Assembly: GCA_910576935.1 (NCBI GenBank)
Contig: CAJTKG010000023.1
Coordinates: forward strand, 1-46,692
Length of the DNA stretch: 46,692 nt
Direction of reading: 5' to 3'
From: an uncultured Muribaculaceae bacterium
GTDB lineage: Bacteria; Bacteroidota; Bacteroidia; Bacteroidales; Muribaculaceae
Under the pieces are notes generated by a model. The model had not been told where the DNA came from. It made no database searches and saw only the letters and a list, made by a program, of their open reading frames with translations. Below, piece by piece: positions 41,073 to 46,692 of the stretch; position 1 is the first letter of the stretch, and every line of letters starts with the position of its first letter. Made by a program: the position numbers and the translations under genes.

Positions 41073-41717
41073 TTGGAGCATGCCCTCTATATATTGCCAC
41101 GTGGAATTGCCATCGGTATTCTCATCTCAGCCCCCATGGGGCCGATAGGGATGCTCATAATACAACGCACCCTCAGCAAAGGCCGTTGGCCGGCGTTCTT
41201 CACCGGTCTCGGAGCGGCAATGAGCGATTTGATATACTGTCTTCTTACAGGCTTTTGCGTGAGTTTCATCACCGGACTGATCGAGCGTCATCAGTTCATG
41301 CTGCAGATTGTCGGCGGCTCGGTGCTTGTCGCTTTCGGCATCTATCTGTTCAAGAAAAATCCGACACGTTCGCTGCAGACCGCCGACGACAGTTCGACCA
41401 ACTACTGGAGCGATTTTGTGACAGGTTTTCTGCTGACATTCTCCAATCCGCTGATACTCTTTTTTATCATAGGCCTTTACGCGCGATTCAACTTCATTCT
41501 GCCGGAGTATGAGCTCTTTCATTATATCTGGGCTTACATCACCATTCTCGCCGGAGCGGTCGTGTGGTGGTATCTGGTCACATATCTTGTAAATAAACTC
41601 CGCCGACGCTTCAACGTGCGTGCCCTGTGGCTTGTAAACCGCGTTATCGGCACTGTACTTATTGTCATGGCGCTCGTCGGTGTCGCCATTGCCGTAAAAG
41701 ACCATTTTTTTATCTGA
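41073..41717 (+). CDS. LysE-family translocator
   Basis: A 214-aa inner-membrane protein of the LysE/RhtB amino-acid exporter superfamily with about six helices. The N-terminus (GIAIGILISAPMGPIGMLIIQRTL) carries the family's PxGP motif; LGAAMSDLIYCLLTG and FLLTFSNPLILFFIIGLY follow. The start codon is TTG at 41073: a stop lies at 41055 in the same frame and no ATG occurs between, and the promoter places the transcript start just before it. It leads a five-gene operon whose later genes handle cell-wall peptides. Export of an amino acid product is possible but is inference. Confidence 0.85.
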   Translation: MEHALYILPRGIAIGILISAPMGPIGMLIIQRTLSKGRWPAFFTGLGAAMSDLIYCLLTGFCVSFITGLIERHQFMLQIVGGSVLVAFGIYLFKKNPTRSLQTADDSSTNYWSDFVTGFLLTFSNPLILFFIIGLYARFNFILPEYELFHYIWAYITILAGAVVWWYLVTYLVNKLRRRFNVRALWLVNRVIGTVLIVMALVGVAIAVKDHFFI

Positions 41718-41746
41718 TTTATCACAACATAATGCAATAGCAGCTT

Positions 41747-42412
41747 ATGACCGACCGCAAGACAAAACAACTCGAAGTGCCTCTTTTAGCCGAGCTCGAC
41801 AGTCTCGATAATTCCAACGATATCATCAACTGCCTCGACGAAAAAGCGCCCCGACGCACCATAGAATCTGTCAACTGGGAGAAAGACTATCCTTACCACC
41901 CCCTGACGACATTTGCCATCGCCCATACCGGCAAAAACATCTACATAGATTTCTTTGTCAGATGCAATTATCTGCGTGCCGAGAATTATGAAAATCAGTC
42001 GCCGGTAAGCACAGATTCGTGTGTCGAATTTTTTGTCGAACCCACCGGCGAGCTGCCATACTGGAACTTTGAATTCAACTGCATCGGCGCCATCAATGCG
42101 TCGTACCGCACTGAGCGCCGCTCGCCCGTGCGCCTGACCGACGAGCTCCTCGCACGCATAAAACGTTTTCCCTCGTGCGGCACTCGGCCATTCCGTGAGC
42201 TCGAGGGCCTGTTTACGTGGAATCTTCTCGTCGTCATACCTCTTGATCTGATAGGAGTCGAATATCACGGCGAGCCAATTGCCATGCGCGGCAATTTCTA
42301 TAAATGCGCTTCAGCGGCGACACAGCCCCATTATATGAGTTGGAATCCGATCGAAACCGATAAACCAGATTTTCATCGTCCCGAATTCTTCGGCGACATA
42401 ATCCTTAAATAA
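41747..42412 (+). CDS. CBM9-like carbohydrate-binding family protein
   Basis: A 221-aa protein resembling family 9-like carbohydrate-binding domains (IYIDFFVRCNYLRAEN, CVEFFVEP, YWNFEFNCIGAINASYR, WNLLVVIPLDLIG), a beta-sandwich related to enzyme-linked sugar-binding modules. No signal peptide is seen with this start, so it may be cytosolic. It is 29 bp after the LysE gene and 3 bp before the transglutaminase-like gene. Ligand unknown; context suggests a sugar or muropeptide. Confidence 0.75.
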   Translation: MTDRKTKQLEVPLLAELDSLDNSNDIINCLDEKAPRRTIESVNWEKDYPYHPLTTFAIAHTGKNIYIDFFVRCNYLRAENYENQSPVSTDSCVEFFVEPTGELPYWNFEFNCIGAINASYRTERRSPVRLTDELLARIKRFPSCGTRPFRELEGLFTWNLLVVIPLDLIGVEYHGEPIAMRGNFYKCASAATQPHYMSWNPIETDKPDFHRPEFFGDIILK

Positions 42413-42415
42413 ACC

Positions 42416-43765
42416 ATGAAAATACCGAAAACAGCCATCACATTGTCAGCCGCCGTCATGCTCTCGGGCATTGCGGCCGCCGGCACTCCGGAGTGGCTCG
42501 AGGCCGACTCGGCGGCAGCGATAGCGTCGCGCCTGAAGTCTGATTTCTCGCTGACGATGCCCGAAGCCGCCGAGATGATCAAAAAACTTCACCCCGGGGT
42601 CACCGACGCCGACATACGCCGCTATGCCGACAACCATTATGTCGAGACCCGCGTCATCGACGGTGTCGAGTATATGCACCGCAAGTCGCCACGCAACCTG
42701 GCGCTTCTCAATCCCGCCATGAACGGAGGCGGCAAACCGCGCGGAGCCGCGGCGTCGAAGGCGCGCATAGCCTACGTCGACTCTGTCATCGCCTGCTGTG
42801 ACGGCCTTAACGACCTCGGCCGCGCTCACTCTGTCACTTACCGCTTCACCATCGACGTGCCGTATAATGAAGCACTCAAAGGCGATACCCTGCGTGCATG
42901 GATGCCTGTGCCACTTGAGACGCAGCGCCAGAAGAATGTCAGGATAATATCGTCGTTCCCCGAAAAACGCATTGTCTCGTCGCCCGAGACATCGGTGCAC
43001 AATACAGTCTGTTTCGAGCAACCGGTCACCGAGGGTGAGCCGACCCGCTTCGAGTGTACTGTCAGCTTCGACAACCTCGGCGAATATTTCTCGCCCGAGT
43101 ATATCAGGGCCAACATAAAGCCATACGACAAGAACTCGGCGCTCTATCGTCGCTACACGACTTTCGAGGCTCCCCATATCATCAAGGCAGATTCGCTCGC
43201 CCGCGCAATCGTCGGCGATACGACCGATCCGTTTGAGTGCAGCGAGCTTGTCTATGATTACATCATCGCCCGTTATCCGTGGGCCGGAGCGCGTGAATAC
43301 AGCACGATCGAGTGCATACCCCAATATGTCATCGACGAAGGCCACGGCGACTGCGGCCAGGTGTCGTTGCTCTATATCTCGCTGATGAGATCTCTCGGCA
43401 TACCGGCGCGGTGGGAGAGCGGATGGATGCTTCATCCGGGTGAGAAGAATCTCCATGACTGGGCCGAAGTCTACTTCGAAGGCATAGGCTGGGTTCCCGT
43501 CGATGTGTCGTTCGGCCGATACATCAACTCGGGCGACAAGCGCATCGAGCGTTTCTATTCCCACGGCATGGACGCTCACCGTCTCGCTTCTAACAAAGGA
43601 GTGTGCGGCAAACTCTATCCGGCCAAGAAATTCGTGCGCAGCGAGACCGTTGACTTCCAGCTCGGCGAAGTCGAGTCGACGCGCGGCAACCTATTCTATC
43701 CCGGCTGGGACAGCCACCTCGAAATCATTGAAATAATACCTAAAAACATCAACGAACTAAAATGA
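42416..43765 (+). CDS. transglutaminase-like cysteine peptidase, exported
   Basis: A 449-aa protein with signal peptide (to about residue 22, IAAA-GTPEW). After a roughly 100-residue N-terminal region and a beta-sandwich part (about 135-225) comes a transglutaminase-like papain-fold domain (about 260-375). The catalytic triad is visible: C313 (GDCGQ), H347 (NLHDWAEVY) and D363 (VPVDVSFG). Such proteins are usually proteases or amidases, not cross-linkers. Its stop overlaps the ATG of the NlpC/P60 gene by 4 bp. The neighbours suggest it trims peptidoglycan-derived peptides in the periplasm (inference). Confidence 0.85.
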   Translation: MKIPKTAITLSAAVMLSGIAAAGTPEWLEADSAAAIASRLKSDFSLTMPEAAEMIKKLHPGVTDADIRRYADNHYVETRVIDGVEYMHRKSPRNLALLNPAMNGGGKPRGAAASKARIAYVDSVIACCDGLNDLGRAHSVTYRFTIDVPYNEALKGDTLRAWMPVPLETQRQKNVRIISSFPEKRIVSSPETSVHNTVCFEQPVTEGEPTRFECTVSFDNLGEYFSPEYIRANIKPYDKNSALYRRYTTFEAPHIIKADSLARAIVGDTTDPFECSELVYDYIIARYPWAGAREYSTIECIPQYVIDEGHGDCGQVSLLYISLMRSLGIPARWESGWMLHPGEKNLHDWAEVYFEGIGWVPVDVSFGRYINSGDKRIERFYSHGMDAHRLASNKGVCGKLYPAKKFVRSETVDFQLGEVESTRGNLFYPGWDSHLEIIEIIPKNINELK

Positions 43766-44922
43766 CACGCCTAATAACCATCATCTCAACGATACTGATA
43801 CTGTCGACGCTTGCAGTCAAAGTTTCGGCCACTGACAACAAAGCTCCTGAAATCATCTCGGCCGTAGGCAAAAGTCTGGCGCCCGACGGCCGGCAGATTG
43901 TCTATGAAGTCACCGGCACAGTCGCCGCCAACGGCAATACCGTAGTCAAAGGTCTGATATCCGAACCTTCTGTCGCCGAGGCGTTGCGCAAAGCTCTCGC
44001 CGATGCCGGCATAGAGTATATCGACTCGCTTACAGTAGCCGGCAACGACCTTTGGGCCACACCGCTTATCTCTGTAGCATGTCTGCGCACGCGTCCGTCT
44101 CACGCCGGTGAGATGGCGTCGCAGGCTCTGATGGGCATGCCTTTGCGAGTCATCGAACAACGAGACGGGTGGACTCGAGTGCAGACCCCCGACGGTTACA
44201 TCGCATGGGTGACAAACTCATCGATCGTCAACCGCAACGCCGACGAGATGGCGAAATGGCGTCGCTCACCCCGCGCCGTCGTCACGGCCGTTTATCAGAC
44301 ACGTGCATATAACACACCTACGGCCATCGGCCTGCGCGAGGTTGTCACAGATCTCGTCAACGGCAATATCGTCAGCACTACAGGGCGCTCGGAATCAGGC
44401 CGCACCGAGATTGTCACTCCTGACGGACGTCGCGGTTGGGTCGACAACGACGCCATAAGTTCTATCGAGGTTTGGGCCGACCAACCTTTCGACGCGCAGA
44501 AGATACTCGACACGGCATATTCGATGGAGGGCACACCCTATCTTTGGGGTGGCACCTCGGTAAAGAGTCTCGATTGCTCGGGTCTGGCCAAGGTAAGCTA
44601 TCTGTCAAACGGCATAATATTGATGCGTGACGCCTCGCAGCAGGCACTTACCGGCACACGCATCGAGGCCGCCGACTGGCCTTCGTGCCGTGCAGGCGAC
44701 CTGCTTTTCTTCGGCAACGCCGATACCGGCCGTGTGACACACGTGGCAATCTATGACCATGACGGTGACTACGTCCACTCATCCGGCCGTGTGAAACGCA
44801 ACAGTGTCGACCCCGCGAGTCCGGCATACCTCACCACTCCGTTCCTCCACGCTGTCAGAATAGCCGGCAACGAAGGCGCAAACGGCATCACCCGAGCCAA
44901 AAACCACCCATGGTATTTTTAA
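43762..44922 (+). CDS. SH3-NlpC/P60 family gamma-D-glutamyl-L-diamino acid endopeptidase
   Basis: A 386-aa exported cell-wall peptidase. Signal peptide (to about residue 23, KVSA-TDNK), an N-terminal region, two bacterial SH3-type domains (about 105-160 and 175-240, RVQTPDGYIAWV, VTPDGRRGWV) and a C-terminal NlpC/P60 domain (about 250-370). Catalytic residues: C272 (LDCSGL), H327 (VTHVAIY) and H339 (YVHSSG). The fold order matches YkfC-type enzymes that cut the D-Glu-meso-DAP bond of released murein peptides. The start overlaps the preceding stop (ATGA) and the epimerase gene follows after 36 bp. Confidence 0.92.
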   Translation: MTRLITIISTILILSTLAVKVSATDNKAPEIISAVGKSLAPDGRQIVYEVTGTVAANGNTVVKGLISEPSVAEALRKALADAGIEYIDSLTVAGNDLWATPLISVACLRTRPSHAGEMASQALMGMPLRVIEQRDGWTRVQTPDGYIAWVTNSSIVNRNADEMAKWRRSPRAVVTAVYQTRAYNTPTAIGLREVVTDLVNGNIVSTTGRSESGRTEIVTPDGRRGWVDNDAISSIEVWADQPFDAQKILDTAYSMEGTPYLWGGTSVKSLDCSGLAKVSYLSNGIILMRDASQQALTGTRIEAADWPSCRAGDLLFFGNADTGRVTHVAIYDHDGDYVHSSGRVKRNSVDPASPAYLTTPFLHAVRIAGNEGANGITRAKNHPWYF

Positions 44923-44958
44923 TCAAAACAACATTATCACATCCAATACCTTATTAAT

Positions 44959-46092
44959 ATGGACCGCCGAAAATTTCTCAAAACGTCTCTAATCAGTGCG
45001 GCTGTAGCGGCCTCACCAATCTCATTCTCAGCCTTCGGACAGCCCACTAAAAAGACATCACGCGCCGGACGTCTCAATCTCTCGTTCGCTCCCTACGAGC
45101 TGAAACTCAAACATGCGTTCAATCTGGCGCGTTCGCAGCGCACGACCACCCCCGACGTCCAGGTCGAAATCGAGTATGACGGTGTCGTCGGCTACGGCGA
45201 GGCATCCATGCCGCCATATCTTGGCGAAAGCGTCGAGAGCGTCACCAAATTTCTGTCGTCGCTCGACCTGTCGCAGTTTGACGACCCATTCCGCATCGAA
45301 GACATACATCAGTATATGGACAGCGTGGCCCCGGGCAACCGCGCCGCCAAAGCATCGGTCGACATTGCCCTTCACGATCTAACCGGCAAACTCATGGGAC
45401 AGCCGTGGTATAAGATCTGGGGCCTGAATCCCGACAATTGCCCCAATACATCATATACAATCAGCTATGACGCCGATCCAAAGGAAATGGCCGCAAAGAT
45501 TGCCGAAACCGCACCTTTTAAAGTCGTCAAGGTAAAGATGGGGCTCGACCATGATAAAGAGGTAGTCGAAGCATTGCGCAAAAAAAACGCCGACGTGCCT
45601 ATCTGTGTCGATGCCAACCAAGGTTGGACTGACAAAGAGAAAGCTCTCGACATGTGTCATTGGCTGGCCGAACGCAACTGCCTTTTCGTCGAGCAGCCCA
45701 TGCCCAAAGAAATGATTGAGGAGACTGCGTGGCTGCGCGAACGTTCGCCGCTGCCTCTTATCGCCGATGAATTCCTCCAGCGCCTTCCCGACGTCAAACG
45801 TGCATCCGAGGCATACGACGGCATCAATATAAAACTGATGAAAAGCACGGGCATGCACGAAGCATATCAGATGGCTACACTTGCTCGCGCCCTCGGCATG
45901 AAAGTGATGCTCGGTTGTATGACTGAGACTTCATGTGCCGTCACGGCGGCGGCCCAGCTCGCGCCGCTCGTTGACTGGGCCGACCTCGACGGCAACCTCC
46001 TTATAGCCAATGACCGTTTTGACGGCATCAGGATTGTCGACGGCAAAGTCACGATACCCGACCGTCCCGGCATCGGCGTCGAACTGTTGTAA
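44959..46092 (+). CDS. L-Ala-D/L-Glu epimerase (dipeptide epimerase), Tat-exported
   Basis: An enolase-superfamily enzyme (muconate-lactonizing subgroup) that turns L-Ala-D-Glu into L-Ala-L-Glu, opening murein peptides to ordinary peptidases. The barrel holds the KxK motif (K191, K193 in VVKVKMG), metal ligands in CVDANQGW, FVEQP and IADEF, and the second catalytic Lys in INIKLMK. The first roughly 28 residues (DRRKFLKT, then a hydrophobic stretch ending FSAFGQ) look like a twin-arginine export signal, unusual against cytosolic E. coli YcjG but common in Bacteroidota epimerases. The 377-aa length is normal with the signal. It is the last gene of the operon. Substrate assigned by its NlpC/P60 neighbour. 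Confidence 0.9.
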   Translation: MDRRKFLKTSLISAAVAASPISFSAFGQPTKKTSRAGRLNLSFAPYELKLKHAFNLARSQRTTTPDVQVEIEYDGVVGYGEASMPPYLGESVESVTKFLSSLDLSQFDDPFRIEDIHQYMDSVAPGNRAAKASVDIALHDLTGKLMGQPWYKIWGLNPDNCPNTSYTISYDADPKEMAAKIAETAPFKVVKVKMGLDHDKEVVEALRKKNADVPICVDANQGWTDKEKALDMCHWLAERNCLFVEQPMPKEMIEETAWLRERSPLPLIADEFLQRLPDVKRASEAYDGINIKLMKSTGMHEAYQMATLARALGMKVMLGCMTETSCAVTAAAQLAPLVDWADLDGNLLIANDRFDGIRIVDGKVTIPDRPGIGVELL

Positions 46093-46208
46093 TGGCTCGT
46101 TGTGGCTAAAGATGCCCGGGCCTTTGTGCCGCAAGTATTGATTTCGCCACCGAAAAGCGGGAAATAGCTGTTACGCCGAAAGTTTTATTTGAGTTTTTAA
46201 GTCAAGTC

Positions 46209-46240
46209 GTTGCACAGTTGATTTTTATTTCTTAAATTTG
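46209..46240 (+). promoter_or_regulatory. promoter of rpmH
   Basis: TAAATTTG (46233-46240) is an exact -7 element. GTTG at 46209-46212, 20 nt earlier, is close to TTTG. It lies 44 bp upstream of the rpmH ATG. Confidence 0.65.
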
Positions 46241-46284
46241 CACTCCGAATTGTGAAATAAATAAACGAAAAAATAATATAGGCA

Positions 46285-46440
46285 ATGAAAAGAACATTTC
46301 AACCCTCTAATCGCAAAAGAGTTAACAAACACGGTTTCCGTGAGAGAATGTCAACACCCGATGGCCGCAAGGTTCTTGCCCGTCGCCGCGCCAAAGGCCG
46401 CGCACGTCTGACAGTTTCTGACTCTATTGCCGGAAAGTAA
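46285..46440 (+). CDS. rpmH: 50S ribosomal protein L34
   Basis: A 51-aa basic ribosomal protein at the exit side of the large subunit. The translation begins MKRTFQPSNRKRVNKHGFRE and continues with the conserved RMSTPDGRKVLARRRAKGR core, which is unmistakable L34. The C-terminal LTVSDSIAGK extension is usual in Bacteroidota. It has its own promoter and a terminator 30 bp downstream. In many bacteria rpmH neighbours rnpA and dnaA; none is visible here. Confidence 0.98.
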   Translation: MKRTFQPSNRKRVNKHGFRERMSTPDGRKVLARRRAKGRARLTVSDSIAGK

Positions 46441-46470
46441 TTATTTGACCCTTTTTTGAGGGGTGCAAAA

Positions 46471-46509
46471 CAAGCCGGAGTCCATCATTATGATGAACTC
46501 CGGCTTGTT
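46471..46509 (+). terminator. terminator of rpmH
   Basis: ACAAGCCGGAGT (46471-46482) pairs exactly with ACTCCGGCTTGT (46498-46509). An inner CATCAT/ATGATG helix lengthens it, and TTTTCT follows. Confidence 0.85.
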
Positions 46510-46692
46510 TTCTATATATCCCTCAGACTTGAAGCACATTAAGCGACGGCGCATGGAGCGGCGGCCTCTGACCGTCGTCATGGACCAAGGGTTTCACCCC
46601 ATGTATCATCCTATAAATTAACGTGAGTTCGACGAAAATTAAGTAGTTGAAAAATTGGTGGTTAGCGATAAAAGTATTAAATTTAAAGTGCT

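Noticed and set aside
46510..46692. Possible 22-codon ORF (ATG at 46554) and short stems at the right edge
   Set aside because: No homology recognised, no promoter element, and the window ends too soon to judge.

Overview
The window looks like a chromosome segment of a gut Bacteroidales bacterium, most plausibly of the Muribaculaceae or a close relative (the family is inference). The basis is two SusC/SusD pairs, a one-protein hybrid two-component regulator (HTCS), lipoproteins with acidic residues after the lipid-anchored Cys, start codons without clear Shine-Dalgarno sites, and repeated promoter elements of the Bacteroidota type (-7 TAnnTTTG, sometimes with -33 TTTG about 19 nt upstream). 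I see no CRISPR array, insertion sequence or phage. The only mobility-type gene is one tyrosine recombinase.

Left part (1-19.8 kb). tRNA-Leu(CAG) and rpiB come first, then a leftward rluB-asnS pair. An orphan rightward susC-susD pair follows, preceded by a long leader. Next are a leftward outer-membrane beta-barrel gene and the leftward rnz-tadA-lpxB operon, tRNA-Val(UAC), purB, a leftward pair (64-aa membrane protein and OmpH/Skp-like lipoprotein), pepD, a secreted N-acetylmuramidase, and a three-gene ECF sigma cassette with a candidate self-regulated promoter. Two related units of about 70 nt (conserved 5' string plus a hairpin with a GTGA loop) lie at 12.9 kb and 18.2 kb. The second has a good promoter and a U-rich terminator and looks like a small RNA gene.

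Middle part (19.9-38 kb): a fructan (levan/inulin-type) polysaccharide utilization locus laid out like the characterised Bacteroides thetaiotaomicron levan locus. Leftward from the regulator are a periplasmic GH32 with DUF4980, an MFS sugar permease, a fructokinase, a tyrosine recombinase, SusC, SusD, a surface glycan-binding lipoprotein (two Fn3-like domains plus DUF4960), a second DUF4960 protein, and a LamG-GH32 enzyme whose nucleophile motif reads NE instead of ND. The HTCS is divergent and has a periplasmic-binding-protein sensor, as in the fructose sensor BT1754. Matching palindromes upstream of susC and of the periplasmic GH32 are candidate operators. The likely flow is: glycan binding and cleavage at the surface, import by SusC/D, periplasmic cleavage to fructose, import by the permease, phosphorylation by fructokinase, and induction by fructose sensed by the HTCS.

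Right part (38-46.7 kb). A secreted GH13 alpha-glucanase comes first. It shares its C-terminal sorting-like tail with two proteins of the fructan locus. A five-gene operon follows (LysE-family transporter, CBM9-like protein, transglutaminase-like protein, SH3-NlpC/P60 peptidase, Tat-exported dipeptide epimerase). Its last three genes fit catabolism of cell-wall peptides. The window ends with rpmH, a 51-codon gene, and 180 bp in which I recognise nothing.
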